A stretch of DNA of 64,000 nucleotides from Aggregatibacter sp. 2125159857 (GCF_017798005.1 NZ_CP072548.1:1922001-1986000), one strand, 5' to 3'; counted from the stretch's first letter, positions 19,769 to 31,071 are shown. Notes: generated by a model not told the origin, from the letters alone. A program made the numbers and translations.

Positions 19769-20928
19769 TGCTTGTTCGTCCTTTTACTTGGCTCGCTTTG
19801 AGCTTTTTCGGGTATTACTGCGCGTATGGCGTTTTTATCCCCTTTTTCCCTGTTTGGTTGAAGTCGCAACATTATGGTGAAGAGCTGATCGGCATGGTGT
19901 TGGCAAGTGCTTATGTCTTTCGCTTTGTCGGCGGTTTGTTGTTTTCCGGTTTAATTAAACGCGCTTCACAGTTGATCAATTCTTTGCGTGTATTGGCGCT
20001 TGCCAGTGCATTGATTATGGCCGGTTTAAGTGTTGTTGCGGAGAATTTTTGGTTGCTATTTTCTGCTATTGGCTTATTTGCGATGGTCAATGCGGCAGGT
20101 ATGCCGATTACGGATTCCTTAGCTACCACTTGGCAGCGGCAAATTCAGTTGGATTACGGTAAGGCTCGGCTCATTGGATCCCTTGCCTTTGTGGTTGGCG
20201 TAACCTTATTTGGCAATGTGATTGGCTTTTTCGGCGAGCAAAATATTGTCTGGATTTTGACCGCACTTTTATTAGTGTATTCGGTGATGCAGTGCGTGAC
20301 ACCGACGATTCCCCCGCAAGATGAATCTTCGGAAGAGTCCGGCACCGATGTGGGGTATTGGGCTTTATTAAAAAACAACACAACCTTGCGGGTTTTGTTG
20401 GCGTCCTCTTTAATTCAGGGATCACATGCCGCCTATTATGTTTATAGTGTATTGTATTGGACCAGTCTGGGGATTTCCGTCTCGCAGACCAGCTTGCTAT
20501 GGGGCTTAGGTGTGATTGCCGAAATTTTGCTGTTTTTCTTTTCTCGCCGTTTACTGCAAAACTGGAAGGTCAGTACCCTTTTTCATTTGGCGACCTTGGC
20601 GTGCATTGTGCGCTGGGCGGGGCTTGCTGCGACAAGTGAGATTTGGCTCATCGGGCTTTTGCAATTACTTCACAGTCTAACGTATGCTGTGGCGCATTAC
20701 GGCATGGTGCGCTATATCACTACGCAACCGCAGTCGCATATTTCCAAACTACAAGCGTTGTATAACGGCATATCAAACAGCGCGATGGTGGCGATTTTGA
20801 CCGCGCTTAGCGGCTTGATTTACCCGTATTCAGCATCAATGACGTTTGTCTTAATGGCGATCATTGCGGCGTTGGCGTTCGTGGTGACGCCACGTAAAGT
20901 CGAAGCCTTTTTACTTCATCGGGGCTAA
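19768..20928 (+). CDS. MFS transporter of the HcaT (3-phenylpropionate transporter-like) family
   Basis: A 386-residue inner-membrane protein with about 12 hydrophobic segments, starting [42 protein letters not shown]...[17 protein letters not shown] and [18 protein letters not shown] resemble E. coli HcaT in order and spacing. The substrate cannot be told; no aromatic-acid degradation genes are near, so the hca name is not applied. The ATG at 19768 overlaps the proC stop; an in-frame start at 19729 lies inside proC and is less likely. Confidence 0.8.
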   Translation: MLVRPFTWLALSFFGYYCAYGVFIPFFPVWLKSQHYGEELIGMVLASAYVFRFVGGLLFSGLIKRASQLINSLRVLALASALIMAGLSVVAENFWLLFSAIGLFAMVNAAGMPITDSLATTWQRQIQLDYGKARLIGSLAFVVGVTLFGNVIGFFGEQNIVWILTALLLVYSVMQCVTPTIPPQDESSEESGTDVGYWALLKNNTTLRVLLASSLIQGSHAAYYVYSVLYWTSLGISVSQTSLLWGLGVIAEILLFFFSRRLLQNWKVSTLFHLATLACIVRWAGLAATSEIWLIGLLQLLHSLTYAVAHYGMVRYITTQPQSHISKLQALYNGISNSAMVAILTALSGLIYPYSASMTFVLMAIIAALAFVVTPRKVEAFLLHRG

Positions 20929-20930
20929 AC

Positions 20931-21824
20931 ATGAATGATCTGACCTTGCTCGATTTATTTCTAAATGAATTATGGATAGGCAAAGGCTTGTCGCCGAATA
21001 CCGTGCAATCTTATCGTTTGGATCTCACCGCACTTTGCGATTGGCTTAGTGAACGCAAGTTGTCGTTGCTTGGTTTGGATTCTGTCGATCTTCAAACGTT
21101 TCTCGGTGAGCGGGTAGAGCAAGGGTATAAAGCCACCAGCACGGCGCGATTATTGAGTGCCATTCGAAAGCTTTTCCAATATTTGTATCAAGAAAAATAC
21201 CGCACCGACGATCCAAGTGCGGTGTTAAGTTCGCCTAAATTACCCAGCCGTTTGCCGAAGTATTTAACCGAACAGCAAGTCACGGATTTGCTCAATGTGC
21301 AAAGTTTAGATCAGCCGATTGAACTACGCGATAAGGCGATGTTGGAGCTATTGTATGCCACCGGATTGCGGGTGACGGAATTGGTTTCACTGCATACCGA
21401 TAGCATTAGTTTGAATCAAGGCGTGGTGCGGGTCATCGGCAAAGGCAATAAAGAACGTATTGTGCCGATGGGAGAGGAGGCCACCCATTGGGTGAAGCAA
21501 TTTATGCTGTTTGCCCGACCGATTTTATTGGATGGACAAAGTTCCGACGTGCTATTTCCTAGCCGCCGCGGTACGCAAATGACACGGCAGACTTTTTGGC
21601 ATCGGATCAAGCATTATGCGGTGCTGGCGGAAATTGACAGCGATATGTTGTCCCCTCACGTTTTGCGCCATGCCTTTGCCACGCATTTGGTGAATCACGG
21701 GGCGGATTTGCGCGTGGTGCAAATGTTGTTAGGACACAGCAATTTATCCACGACACAAATTTATACCCATGTGGCGAAAGAACGCTTGAAACGTTTGCAC
21801 GAACGCTATCATCCACGTGGTTAA
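20931..21824 (+). CDS. xerD: tyrosine recombinase XerD
   Basis: A 297-residue site-specific recombinase (E. coli 298) that with XerC resolves chromosome dimers at dif. The N-terminal SAM-like domain covers about 1-90. The catalytic set is complete: Arg147 (ATGLRVTEL), Lys171, His243 and Arg246 (HVLRHAFATH), His269 (LLGHSNL) and Tyr278 (TQIYTHV). The acidic start MNDLTLLDLFLNELWIGKGLS is typical of XerD rather than XerC. It begins two bases after the transporter stop. No dif site was identified nearby, and it is a housekeeping copy, not a phage integrase. Confidence 0.95.
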   Translation: MNDLTLLDLFLNELWIGKGLSPNTVQSYRLDLTALCDWLSERKLSLLGLDSVDLQTFLGERVEQGYKATSTARLLSAIRKLFQYLYQEKYRTDDPSAVLSSPKLPSRLPKYLTEQQVTDLLNVQSLDQPIELRDKAMLELLYATGLRVTELVSLHTDSISLNQGVVRVIGKGNKERIVPMGEEATHWVKQFMLFARPILLDGQSSDVLFPSRRGTQMTRQTFWHRIKHYAVLAEIDSDMLSPHVLRHAFATHLVNHGADLRVVQMLLGHSNLSTTQIYTHVAKERLKRLHERYHPRG

Positions 21825-21883
21825 TTTTGTATAGATAAATCGAGTGTTTTTTAATCGATTATGCGCTTTTATCGTGCATTTCC

Positions 21884-21912
21884 TCGACTGAAAGCCTTTG
21901 TCTCGTTATAAT
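21884..21912 (+). promoter_or_regulatory. probable tig promoter
   Basis: TATAAT at 21907-21912 has TCGACT (4 of 6 to TTGACA) at 21884-21889 with an ideal 17-base spacer. It lies 77 bases before the tig start. Confidence 0.55.
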
Positions 21913-21988
21913 TCATTGTCTTATTTTCTATTAATAACGTGTTCGGTGTGAGCATTCGCCGAGTGCATCAATTTGAGGTAACATCATA

Positions 21989-23287
21989 ATGTCATTAAAT
22001 ATTGAAACGACTCAAGGTTTAGAGCGTCGTGTAACCATCACCGTTCCGGCTGAAACTGTTGTTCAGGCTATCCGCGAAGAATTAAAACGCGTTGCTAAAA
22101 ATGCGCGTATTGACGGCTTCCGTAAAGGTAAAGTCCCGCCACACATTATTGAAAAACGTTTCGGCGCTTCTGTTCGTCAAGATATTTTAGGCGATTTATT
22201 ACAAAACCATTTTTTCCAAGCGGTTATCGAAAATAAAATCAATCTCGCAGGTCGCCCAAGTTTCACCGTTGAACAATTTGAAGACGGTAAAGACTTAAAA
22301 TTCAGCGCAACCTTTGAAGTGTATCCTGAAGTTGAATTAAAAGGTTTGGAAAATATCAAAGTAGAAAAACCGGTTGTTGAAATCTCTGAAGCCGATATTG
22401 ACAAGATGGTTGAAGTGCTACGCAAACAACAAGCCACTTGGACAGAAAGTCAAGACGCAGCGAAAGCTGAAGATCGCGTAACGATTGACTTCGTGGGTTC
22501 TGTTGACGGCGAAGAATTTGAAGGCGGCAAAGCATCCGATTTCGTTTTATTCATGGGTCAAGGTCGTATGATTCCAGGCTTTGAAGAGGGCATCGTTGGC
22601 CACAAAGCCGGTGACAAATTCACTATTGATGTCACTTTCCCGGCAGAATACCACGCTGAAAACTTAAAAGGTAAAGCAGCGAAATTTGATATTACGTTGA
22701 AGAAAGTTGAAGTGATGGTATTACCGGAATTAACCGATGAGTTTGTTGCGAAATTTGGTCCGAACACCAAATCTGTTGCAGATTTACGCAATGAGATTCG
22801 TAAAAATATGCAACGTGAGTTGAAAAATGCGTTAGTGACTCGCGTGAAAACCCAAGTCATTGACGGTTTAGTAGAGCAAAATCAAATTGATGTACCAAGT
22901 TCTGCGGTTGAGCACGAAATTGACGTATTGCGTCAACAAGCGGCACAACGCTTTGGCGGTAATGCACAACAAGCAGCACAATTACCACGCGAATTGTTTG
23001 AAGAACAAGCTAAACGTCGTGTGTTAGTAGGCTTATTACTTTCCCAAGTGATTGCTTCAAACGAATTAAAAGCAGATGAAGAACGTGTGAAAGCCATGAT
23101 TGAGGATATTGCATCGGCTTACGAACAACCGGCAGACGTGGTTGAATACTACAGCAAAAACAACGAATTAATGAATAATATTCGTAATGTCGTATTAGAA
23201 GAACAAGCTGTTGAGGCGGTGTTAGCGAAAGCGCAAGTCACTGAAAAAGCGGCAACCTTCGATGAGATCATGAATCCACAAGCTTAA
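21989..23287 (+). CDS. tig: trigger factor, ribosome-bound chaperone
   Basis: A 432-residue protein, the same length as E. coli Tig. The ribosome-binding domain contains [20 protein letters not shown] (around residues 40-60), the loop that docks on L23. The FKBP-like prolyl isomerase domain follows at about 150-245 ([37 protein letters not shown]), then the helical C-terminal cradle. It folds nascent chains leaving the ribosome. In many relatives clpP follows; here a strong terminator and an unrelated gene on the other strand follow instead. Confidence 0.98.
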   Translation: MSLNIETTQGLERRVTITVPAETVVQAIREELKRVAKNARIDGFRKGKVPPHIIEKRFGASVRQDILGDLLQNHFFQAVIENKINLAGRPSFTVEQFEDGKDLKFSATFEVYPEVELKGLENIKVEKPVVEISEADIDKMVEVLRKQQATWTESQDAAKAEDRVTIDFVGSVDGEEFEGGKASDFVLFMGQGRMIPGFEEGIVGHKAGDKFTIDVTFPAEYHAENLKGKAAKFDITLKKVEVMVLPELTDEFVAKFGPNTKSVADLRNEIRKNMQRELKNALVTRVKTQVIDGLVEQNQIDVPSSAVEHEIDVLRQQAAQRFGGNAQQAAQLPRELFEEQAKRRVLVGLLLSQVIASNELKADEERVKAMIEDIASAYEQPADVVEYYSKNNELMNNIRNVVLEEQAVEAVLAKAQVTEKAATFDEIMNPQA

Positions 23288-23360
23288 TGATTTTCCGCAA
23301 AGTGCGGTCAATTTTTTAAGTCTTTTCGCCAAGAAGGAAATTTTCCTACGGCATAATTTA

Positions 23361-23399
23361 AACGGTCAGAAATGAATGTATTTCTGACCGTTATTTTTT
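23361..23399 (+). terminator. tig terminator
   Basis: A perfect 13-bp stem (AACGGTCAGAAAT, 23361-23373; ATTTCTGACCGTT, 23380-23392) has a 6-base loop and a T-rich tail. It ends 10 bases before the convergent methyltransferase gene and may serve both. Confidence 0.85.
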
Positions 23400-23408
23400 C
23401 TCCGAAGA

Positions 23409-24107
23409 CTAAAGATCTTCCGCTTGTTTTAACGCTTCTGCCGGTTGTAAAAATGCCGGGATTTTTGACCGCACTTTTTGCGGATTAAGCATCAACGGGT
23501 AGGTACGTTTTTGCGCCACGATAACTGTCAGTGGGGCAAACCAACCGGCGGTTTGATGGGATAGCGCCAAATTCCGCTGTTCCAAAATATCAAAGTTGAG
23601 TAATTCCAACCAGTCGATGATCCGCCAAAGGCAATAATGACGCGAAGGGAAGTCGCCTGTTTTTGATTTAAAAAATAGACTGTTAAACGGATTAAACAGA
23701 CTGAGGAATAAATAGCCGTCATCGTTGAGAACGCGGTGAGTTTCACGCAACACTTGATGGGGATCTTGCACAAAATTCAGCGTGTTGGCCAACACACAAG
23801 CATCCAACTGCTGTTGAATAAAGGGGAGTTCGGTAAGCTTGGCTTGTATAACTGAATGATGATCGTCTAAAAGTGCGGTCAAATTTTCCGTGATTTTTTC
23901 GCTGAGGCTAATTTGGTGGCGCAAGGGCAAATTACATTGAATTTCTGCGCTAAGTCCGCCAATTTTCAGAATCTGATAACCACAAATTTTTGTAAACCAA
24001 GGGGCGAAATAAGCGTTTAATGCGTTACAATAAGCGCGCCCATTTGGCAGTTGTTGCCAACCGTTGGGCATCGCCAGTGACTTTTCATATTTAGCACGCC
24101 ACATCAT
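23409..24107 (-). CDS. YafS-like SAM-dependent methyltransferase
   Basis: A 232-residue class I methyltransferase fold. WQQLPNGRAYCNALNAYFAPWFTKICGYQILKIGGLSAEI closely follows E. coli YafS, and DACVLANTLNFVQDPHQVLRETHRVLNDDGYLFLSLFNPFN is the post-motif region of the fold. The glycine-rich SAM loop is degenerate (KIGGLS), as in YafS. The target is unknown. It is divergent from gloB with only a 17-base gap, the same pairing as yafS-gloB in E. coli. GGAG stands before its ATG. Confidence 0.82.
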   Translation of the reverse strand: MMWRAKYEKSLAMPNGWQQLPNGRAYCNALNAYFAPWFTKICGYQILKIGGLSAEIQCNLPLRHQISLSEKITENLTALLDDHHSVIQAKLTELPFIQQQLDACVLANTLNFVQDPHQVLRETHRVLNDDGYLFLSLFNPFNSLFFKSKTGDFPSRHYCLWRIIDWLELLNFDILEQRNLALSHQTAGWFAPLTVIVAQKRTYPLMLNPQKVRSKIPAFLQPAEALKQAEDL

Positions 24108-24124
24108 GGTAACTCCGAGGTTCT

Positions 24125-24826
24125 ATGTTAATTCCGATTCCTGCGTTAAACGATAATTATATTTGGCTTTATGCACGGGAAAATTTACCGTTGCTCATTG
24201 TTGATTTGCCCGAAACCGACAAGCTGTTTCACTTATTGGAAGAACAACATTTTTCCGTTGAGGCATTGTTGCTTACGCACAACCATGCGGATCACACGGA
24301 CGGTGTTGCGGCGTTTAAACAACGTTTTCCGCAAGTACCGATTTATGGTCCGGCAGAGTGTGCGGCTTGTGGGCTGACGCAGGTGATGAATGAAGGCGAC
24401 CTTATCACCGAACATTACCAAATTCAAGTGCTACCCAGTGGCGGGCATACGGCACAGCATGTGAGTTATTGGGTGGATGGGCATTTGTTTTGTGGTGATG
24501 CGTTATTTTCCGCCGGTTGCGGACGGGTGTTTACCGGTGATTACGCGCAAATGTTCGCTACCATGCAGCGTTTTGCGGCGTTGCCTGATGACACCATTGT
24601 TTGCCCGGGGCATGAATATACGTTAAGCAATTTAGCGTTTGTGCAACGCGTTTGGGCAAACAAAAGTGCGGTGGAAAATCATCGCATTTTGGTGGCGCAG
24701 TTACGGGCTGAAAATAAACCAAGCTTACCGACCACAATCGGCTTGGAAAAACACATTAATCCGTTTTTAACGGCAACCAACTTGGCGCAATTCACGCAAT
24801 TACGCCAAGCAAAAGATACGTTTTAG
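24125..24826 (+). CDS. gloB: hydroxyacylglutathione hydrolase (glyoxalase II)
   Basis: A 233-residue metallo-beta-lactamase-fold enzyme (E. coli 251) that hydrolyses S-D-lactoylglutathione to lactate and glutathione in methylglyoxal detoxification. THNHADH at 51-57 is the metal site; [28 protein letters not shown] and [13 protein letters not shown] follow, and the C-terminal glutathione-binding helix region ([19 protein letters not shown]) is intact. Its start is 17 bases from the divergent methyltransferase start, so the two promoters must overlap the opposite coding regions. Confidence 0.95.
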   Translation: MLIPIPALNDNYIWLYARENLPLLIVDLPETDKLFHLLEEQHFSVEALLLTHNHADHTDGVAAFKQRFPQVPIYGPAECAACGLTQVMNEGDLITEHYQIQVLPSGGHTAQHVSYWVDGHLFCGDALFSAGCGRVFTGDYAQMFATMQRFAALPDDTIVCPGHEYTLSNLAFVQRVWANKSAVENHRILVAQLRAENKPSLPTTIGLEKHINPFLTATNLAQFTQLRQAKDTF

Positions 24827-24881
24827 AAATTTGATGCTTCGCAATAAAATTGCAGATTAATGGCTTTTTTCTTACGCTAAT

Positions 24882-24911
24882 TTGCCCAAATAGGGGCAAT
24901 TCAGCTAGAAT
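24882..24911 (+). promoter_or_regulatory. possible hemA promoter in a small dyad
   Basis: TAGAAT at 24906-24911 has TTGCCC at 24882-24887 with an 18-base spacer. The TTGCCC also pairs with GGGCAA (24894-24899) as a 6-bp dyad. It lies about 100 bases before hemA. The -35 is only 4 of 6. Confidence 0.35.
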
Positions 24912-25014
24912 ATAGCCCGTTTTTATGTCTATTTTTTATATTTTAGTGGGATAAAGGTTGCCGTATTTGTTGTGTCAACATAATAAAGTGCGGTGATTTT
25001 TTCATGTATTTTTT

Positions 25015-26319
25015 ATGACGATTTTAGTTCTTGGTATTAATCACAAAACCGCCTCTGTTGCCTTACGGGAAAAAGTCGCTTTTTCTGACGAAAAACGTGC
25101 TTTTGCTTTGCGTCATATTCGGCAAATTGAATTAGCCGAAAGTGCGGTGATTTTATCCACTTGTAACCGAACTGAAGTTTATCTGCACAATAAAACTGTC
25201 CCGCCACAAGACACGCAACATTGGATTCGCCAAGCCATACAATGGTTTGCCGAAATTCATCAACTGGACTTAGCCGAGCTTCAGCGTTGCCTTTACACTT
25301 ATGAAAACCTGCCAGCCGTCAATCATTTAATGGAAGTGGCTTGTGGCTTGGATTCATTGATTTTAGGCGAGCCACAAATTTTGGGACAAGTGAAGCAAGC
25401 TTACCAAATGAGCGAGCAGCACTATCAACAAGAACAGCAAGCCATTTCCGGCGAATTATCCCGTTTATTTCAAAAAACATTTTCCACGGCAAAACGCGTG
25501 CGTACAGAAACCAATATCGGTGAAAGTGCGGTATCTGTGGCATACGCTGCTTGCAGTTTAGCGCGCCAAATTTTTGAATCGCTGAGCGAATTAACCATTT
25601 TATTAGTGGGCGCAGGGGAAACTATTGAATTGGTGTGCCGTCATTTATTGCGTCATGGCGTAAAAAACATGGTGATTTCCAACCGCACTTTAGCCCGCGC
25701 AGAAGCCCTCGTGGAGAAATTGGATACAACGGCGAATATTCAAATCCTGCCGCTAGAACAGTTACAGCAGGGCTTAAATCAAGCGGATATTGTGATTAGC
25801 TCTACCGGCAGTCCGCATATTCTGATGAGCCGCAACATGGTTGAAAAGGCGCAAATCATGCGTCGCTATCGTCCGATGTTGTTGGTGGATATCGCTGTGC
25901 CGCGTGACATTGAAGAAAGTGCGGCGGAATTAGACAGTGTTTATCACTATACGGTGGATGATTTACAAAATATTATTCAACATAATTTAAGCCAACGGGA
26001 ACAAGCTTCTGCGCAGGCAAAGGAAATTATTCAGGCGGAATGCGCGGATTTCTTTGCGTGGTTGAAAGTCCATCAATTTTCTAATTTGATCCGTCGTTAT
26101 CGTGAAGAGGCGGAGTTGACTCGTCAAGATTTACTGGAAAAAGCGATCGCTTCCTTACAACAAGGCGAAGAGGCGGAACAAGTGCTACAAGAATTAAGTT
26201 ATAAATTAATGAATAAATTAATTCATGCGCCGACGAAAGCCATGCAAACCATGGTGAAAACCGGCAATGCGGTAGGGCTGCAAACCTTTTCCAAAGCCTT
26301 AGGCATGGACGATGAATAG
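25015..26319 (+). CDS. hemA: glutamyl-tRNA reductase
   Basis: A 434-residue enzyme (E. coli 418) that reduces glutamyl-tRNA(Glu) to glutamate-1-semialdehyde, the first step of the C5 haem pathway. The start [20 protein letters not shown] and the catalytic Cys50 in STCNRTEVY are clear, followed by [17 protein letters not shown] and the NADPH domain [12 protein letters not shown]. The C-terminal dimerisation helix ends with LGMDDE. A complete haem-synthesis step of this kind fits an organism that need not be fully haem-dependent, although one gene cannot show it. The next gene, nagC, starts 62 bases later. Confidence 0.97.
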   Translation: MTILVLGINHKTASVALREKVAFSDEKRAFALRHIRQIELAESAVILSTCNRTEVYLHNKTVPPQDTQHWIRQAIQWFAEIHQLDLAELQRCLYTYENLPAVNHLMEVACGLDSLILGEPQILGQVKQAYQMSEQHYQQEQQAISGELSRLFQKTFSTAKRVRTETNIGESAVSVAYAACSLARQIFESLSELTILLVGAGETIELVCRHLLRHGVKNMVISNRTLARAEALVEKLDTTANIQILPLEQLQQGLNQADIVISSTGSPHILMSRNMVEKAQIMRRYRPMLLVDIAVPRDIEESAAELDSVYHYTVDDLQNIIQHNLSQREQASAQAKEIIQAECADFFAWLKVHQFSNLIRRYREEAELTRQDLLEKAIASLQQGEEAEQVLQELSYKLMNKLIHAPTKAMQTMVKTGNAVGLQTFSKALGMDDE

Positions 26320-26381
26320 TCGTTCCGAATGTGTTTAAATGCCGTTTAACATCACTCAACTTACTTTTGCGGGAGAAAAAA

Positions 26382-27605
26382 ATGCGAGAAAGTCCTCAAA
26401 TCGCGAACGTTGATTTAGTGAAACAAATGAATAGCGCAGTGGTGTATAAGCTTATCGATCAGAAAGGCCCGATTTCCCGTATTCAAATTTCTGAAATGAG
26501 CCAACTAGCTCCGGCCAGTGTGACTAAAATTACCCGCCATTTACTTGCTCGCGGTTTAATTAAAGAAGTAGAACAACAAGAATCGACCGGTGGGCGTCGG
26601 GCAACCTCGATTGTGGCAGAGCATAAACATTTTCGTGCGATTTTAGTGGGTATCGGGCGGGAACATTTAACCTTAGCCATTATGGATTTATCCGCTAAAT
26701 TAGTGAATAAATCCGTCTTTACGCTTGAGAATTACCCAACGCCACAAGCATTTGAACAGTTTTTATTTCAACGCTTGGATGAATTTATTCAAGAAAACCA
26801 AAAACGTGGCAGTGAATTTATTGCGATTGGCATTACGGTTCCAGGCTTTGTGGATACGAAAAGCAACATGATTGAACAGGTTCCGCACTTTGAATTAACT
26901 ACGCCTTGGGACTTGGCAAATCACGTTGCCGAACGTTTCAATTTACCGACCTATATTGGCCATGATGTGCGTAGTTTAGCCCTTGCGGAGCACTATTTTG
27001 GTGTCACGAAAGATTGTTACGATTCGTTGCTATTGCGTATTCATCGCGGTGTTGGTGCGGGAATTGTGATTAATCACGAACTCTTTTCCGGTTATAAGAA
27101 GAATGTAGGCGAAATCGGGCATATTCAGGTGGATCCGTTAGGAAAACGTTGTATGTGCGGCAATGTGGGCTGCTTGGAAACGGTGGTCAGCAATTCAGCG
27201 ATTGAAAATAAAATGTCGGAGTTATTGGAAGACGGTTACCAAAGTAAATGGCTTTCTTTGGAGGCCCATGACATTGAAGCCATTTGCAAAGCCAGCAATA
27301 AGCAAGATGCGGTAGCCACAGAACTCATCGAACACGTTGGTACGCAAATCGGGCGTGTGTTAGCAATGAGTGTGAATATGTTTAATCCGGAAAAAATCGT
27401 GATTTCCGGTGAAATTACGCAGGCGAAAAACGTCTTATTTGCTGCCATTCGTCGTACTTTGGAAAGCCATGCCTTACCGGCATTTGTCCAAAATACGCCA
27501 TTAGTCGCATCAGAGCTTAGCAATGAAGATGTGATAGGGGCTTTTGCCTTAGTGAAACGTGCATTGTTTGACGGCAGTTTATTGCGCCGTTTAGTTGAAG
27601 AATAA
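26382..27605 (+). CDS. nagC: NagC-type ROK transcriptional regulator
   Basis: From the ATG at 26382 the product is 407 residues (E. coli NagC 406). The N-terminal winged helix-turn-helix is YKLIDQKGPISRIQISEMSQ to LAPASVTKITRHLLARGLIKE; the ROK domain follows with GHDVRSLALAEHYFG, RGVGAGIVIN and the zinc motif CMCGNVGCLE. Similarity to NagC runs the whole length and is closer than to Mlc. NagC represses amino-sugar (GlcNAc) and, in Haemophilus, sialic-acid genes, released by GlcNAc-6-P. GGGAGA at 26371-26376 sets the start; a frame opening at 26331 is not used. No nag operon is adjacent. Confidence 0.9.
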   Translation: MRESPQIANVDLVKQMNSAVVYKLIDQKGPISRIQISEMSQLAPASVTKITRHLLARGLIKEVEQQESTGGRRATSIVAEHKHFRAILVGIGREHLTLAIMDLSAKLVNKSVFTLENYPTPQAFEQFLFQRLDEFIQENQKRGSEFIAIGITVPGFVDTKSNMIEQVPHFELTTPWDLANHVAERFNLPTYIGHDVRSLALAEHYFGVTKDCYDSLLLRIHRGVGAGIVINHELFSGYKKNVGEIGHIQVDPLGKRCMCGNVGCLETVVSNSAIENKMSELLEDGYQSKWLSLEAHDIEAICKASNKQDAVATELIEHVGTQIGRVLAMSVNMFNPEKIVISGEITQAKNVLFAAIRRTLESHALPAFVQNTPLVASELSNEDVIGAFALVKRALFDGSLLRRLVEE

Positions 27606-27733
27606 GGGCTCTCATTCCAACAGCACAAACGCGTAATATGTGTTACCTGTTGAGAATCACATTCCCTGTATCAGTTGGATTCTCCGGCTTGTCAAAAACA
27701 GAGAGTAAAATGACCGCACTTTTGTGCGTGAAC

Positions 27734-27764
27734 TCACGGCATCTCTTCGCATGAGATGCCGTGA
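27734..27764. terminator. strong hairpin between convergent nagC and hitA
   Basis: TCACGGCATCTC (27734-27745) pairs perfectly with GAGATGCCGTGA (27753-27764) over 7 bases. It begins 9 bases past the hitA stop. Neither side has a good T-run, so it may be a transcript-end stabiliser or a Rho-aided stop rather than a classic terminator. Confidence 0.5.
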
Positions 27765-27772
27765 TAACAAGC

Positions 27773-28783
<1,011 letters not shown>

Positions 28784-28810
28784 TTATAATTTCAGATAAA
28801 TGATAGGTTC

Positions 28811-28831
28811 TGCACAATGTTAAATTGTGCA
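28811..28831. other. dyad in the hitA leader
   Basis: TGCACAAT and ATTGTGCA form a perfect 8-bp inverted repeat with a 5-base loop, 40-60 bases before the hitA start and downstream of its promoter. It could be an operator or leader hairpin. Confidence 0.4.
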
Positions 28832-28842
28832 TGAACGAAGCC

Positions 28843-28880
28843 ATTCTAGGTGATCGAAAATAAAATGCAAATAGTTCTCA
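28843..28880 (-). promoter_or_regulatory. hitA promoter with Fur-like site
   Basis: On the minus strand TAGAAT (28843-28848) is the -10 and TTTGCA (28866-28871) the -35, spacing 17. TGAGAACTATTTGCA at 28866-28880 matches the 7-1-7 Fur model TGATAAT-N-ATTATCA at 10 of 14 positions and covers the -35. Iron repression is expected for this gene family; the site itself is inferred. Confidence 0.5.
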
Positions 28881-28900
28881 GTTATTAATCAAAACAAGGA

Positions 28901-29941
28901 TTATGCTTGTAAAGAACGTACCGCCTCCATCACGTCTTGTGGAGAAAGATCAATCAAACTTTGATGATAACCTTCCGCGCTATCCGTGCTTTTACGTACT
29001 TTAAGTAAGCCGCCTTCTATTTTCCGCAGAATAATGGCTTTGTCGGAAAGCGGTGGCGTATAGGTCGGACTGGTCGGACCGTAAAGGGCAACCAGCGGGC
29101 GTGAGGTTGCCGCCGCAATATGCATTAATCCGCTGTCATTACTCACAATCACGGCGCAATGAGCAATCAGATCGACCGCTTGATCCAAGCTGGTCTGTCC
29201 GGCTAAATTCACACAGAACGGCTGTAACGCCTCCGGCAATGTATTGCGAATTTGCTCGCCTACGTCCACATCTTTTGCCGAACCAAATAACATAATGGCA
29301 TAGCCCTGTTCAATTAACATTTCAGCCAGTTTTGCATAGTGATAATGCGGCCAACGTTTTGCCGGGCCAAATTCTGCGCCGGGACAAAATCCAATCAACG
29401 GGCGCGTGCCTAAAAGTGCGGTTTGTTTTTCAAATTGTTTTAAGGTGGCGACTTGCTGTTGTGGATTTACCGTTAATTTTGGGGCTAAGACCGGCATTTC
29501 GGTCGCAGAGGGAACCGCATTGCGCTCAAACGCAAGCGCAACATAACGTTGCACCATCATGGGGTAACGTTGTTTATGATGACGTAAATCATTGAGCAGA
29601 AAATAACGGGATTCGCCTTTCCATCCGCGACGATGCTTAATCAGTGCAAACAGCGGAATCAGCGCAGACTTTAATGAATTGGGCAAAACAATCGCCATAT
29701 CATAACGCTGGCGTAAGGCTTTGCCTAAACGATAACGTTCACATAAAGCAAACTTGCCGTGTCCCAACGGCATTTCGATTGCTTGGCGAACTTCCGGCAT
29801 ACGCGCCAGCAAAGGTTTACACCAATTCTGTGCCATGACATCAATGTGGCATTGAGGGTATTGAAGACATAATTGTTGATACAAACTGTGCGACATCACC
29901 ATGTCGCCCACCCAAGACGGGCCGATAATCAGGATATTCAT
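28901..29941 (-). CDS. waaF: ADP-heptose:LPS heptosyltransferase II
   Basis: A 346-residue GT-B glycosyltransferase of family GT9. It adds the second L-glycero-D-manno-heptose to the LPS inner core on the cytoplasmic face. The start MNILIIGPSWVGDMVMSHSLYQ, the segment IGFCPGAEFGPAKRWP, and the nucleotide-sugar site VSNDSGLMHIAAAT with ALYGPTSPTYTPPLS are typical of WaaF. It lies 45 bases downstream of mazG on the same strand. Confidence 0.94.
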   Translation of the reverse strand: MNILIIGPSWVGDMVMSHSLYQQLCLQYPQCHIDVMAQNWCKPLLARMPEVRQAIEMPLGHGKFALCERYRLGKALRQRYDMAIVLPNSLKSALIPLFALIKHRRGWKGESRYFLLNDLRHHKQRYPMMVQRYVALAFERNAVPSATEMPVLAPKLTVNPQQQVATLKQFEKQTALLGTRPLIGFCPGAEFGPAKRWPHYHYAKLAEMLIEQGYAIMLFGSAKDVDVGEQIRNTLPEALQPFCVNLAGQTSLDQAVDLIAHCAVIVSNDSGLMHIAAATSRPLVALYGPTSPTYTPPLSDKAIILRKIEGGLLKVRKSTDSAEGYHQSLIDLSPQDVMEAVRSLQA

Positions 29942-29985
29942 ATAATAAAGATAAACGTCAAATTAATCGTAAAGTGCGGTGGATT

Positions 29986-30780
29986 TTAACGGTGTTTTTC
30001 TTCCCGTTTCACGTCATCCCACAACCTATCCATTTCCTCTAATGAAGCTTCCGCCAACGTCCGATTTTGCGCACCAAGCTTGGCCTCAACACGGCGGAAG
30101 CGCTGCTCAAATTTCTGATTGGCTTTACGTAAACTTTCTTCCGCCGAGCATTTCAAGTGTCGGCTGAGGTTCACAGTGGCAAAAAAGAGATCACCGATTT
30201 CTTCTTCAATTTTTGCCGGATCTTGTGGAGAACGTGCGATTTCTTGTTTGACTTCCTGCAACTCTTCTTCCACTTTAGCAAAAACAGGGGAAACATCCGC
30301 CCAGTCGAACCCGACTTTACTACAACGTTTTTGTAATTTTTCTGCACGCATCAAGGCAGGAAATGCGTGCGGAATATTATCCAATAAGGACGTATGGCCT
30401 TGATGTTGATGTTCCAAAGCTTTCATCGCATTCCAATTTTGTAAGGCTTCTTCTTCGTTGTTTGCTTGTGTGTTACCGAAAACATGAGGATGGCGTCGTA
30501 CGATTTTTTCCGCCACTGCTTGTACAACCTCATCAAAGGTAAAGTGATGATCTTCTGTCGCCAATTGACTAAGAAAGACCACTTGCAATAACAAGTCACC
30601 CAGTTCTTCTTTCAAATTTTCTGTATTATGTTGCTCAATGGCTTCAATCACTTCGTAAGTTTCTTCTTTGAGGCAAGCAATCATTGAGGTGTAATTTTGT
30701 TTAATATCCCACGGACAACCGTTCACCGGATCCCGTAGCCGAGCGATTAATTGTACAAAATCATGAATGGAATAACGCAT
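29986..30780 (-). CDS. mazG: nucleoside triphosphate pyrophosphohydrolase MazG
   Basis: A 264-residue protein (E. coli 263) with two MazG domains. Each has the four-helix metal site: [14 protein letters not shown]...[14 protein letters not shown] in the first, [12 protein letters not shown]...[14 protein letters not shown] in the second. It hydrolyses NTPs to NMP and pyrophosphate and in E. coli lowers the (p)ppGpp response. [12 protein letters not shown] near the start is the usual CPWD motif. There is no toxin-antitoxin pair (mazEF) beside it. Probably co-transcribed with waaF. Confidence 0.95.
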   Translation of the reverse strand: MRYSIHDFVQLIARLRDPVNGCPWDIKQNYTSMIACLKEETYEVIEAIEQHNTENLKEELGDLLLQVVFLSQLATEDHHFTFDEVVQAVAEKIVRRHPHVFGNTQANNEEEALQNWNAMKALEHQHQGHTSLLDNIPHAFPALMRAEKLQKRCSKVGFDWADVSPVFAKVEEELQEVKQEIARSPQDPAKIEEEIGDLFFATVNLSRHLKCSAEESLRKANQKFEQRFRRVEAKLGAQNRTLAEASLEEMDRLWDDVKREEKHR

Positions 30781-30865
30781 AGCGGCTCACTTTTCATTAA
30801 ATAGCGAATTTATTTTAGGCTCAACCGATTCAATCAGCTGCTACCTGTATTGAAAGAAACCATCA

Positions 30866-30892
30866 TATCACGGTGCGACAATGGGCGTGATA
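30866..30892. other. dyad in the mazG-folE divergent region
   Basis: TATCACG and CGTGATA form a perfect 7-bp inverted repeat around 13 bases. The 291-base gap from 30781 to 31071 must hold both divergent promoters; no gene is seen in it. The role of the dyad is unknown. Confidence 0.3.
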
Positions 30893-30988
30893 AAATTTGT
30901 GATTCGTAAATCCATGTGTTTTTATCAACATCACGCCGAATACGACTCAGTCAAACAGCCTCTCACCGAGAGAGATTTTCATCCTCAG

Positions 30989-31033
30989 CTAAAATTATTC
31001 TCATTTTATTATTATCGGAGAGTTTGTTAGAAT
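30989..31033 (+). promoter_or_regulatory. folE promoter region with a weak Fur-like site
   Basis: TAGAAT at 31028-31033 is a plausible -10, with TTTATT at 31005-31010 (17-base spacer). Just upstream, CTAAAATTATTCTCA (30989-31003) matches the 7-1-7 Fur model at 10 of 14. The AT-richness of the region makes chance matches likely. Confidence 0.35.
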
Positions 31034-31071
31034 GCCGCATTATTTTGACCTGCCTTAATTGAGAGTAGTAA

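Noticed and set aside
20931..21824. Tyrosine recombinase as a phage or island integrase
   Set aside because: Sequence and length match housekeeping XerD, it sits in a proC operon, and there is no tRNA or attachment repeat beside it.
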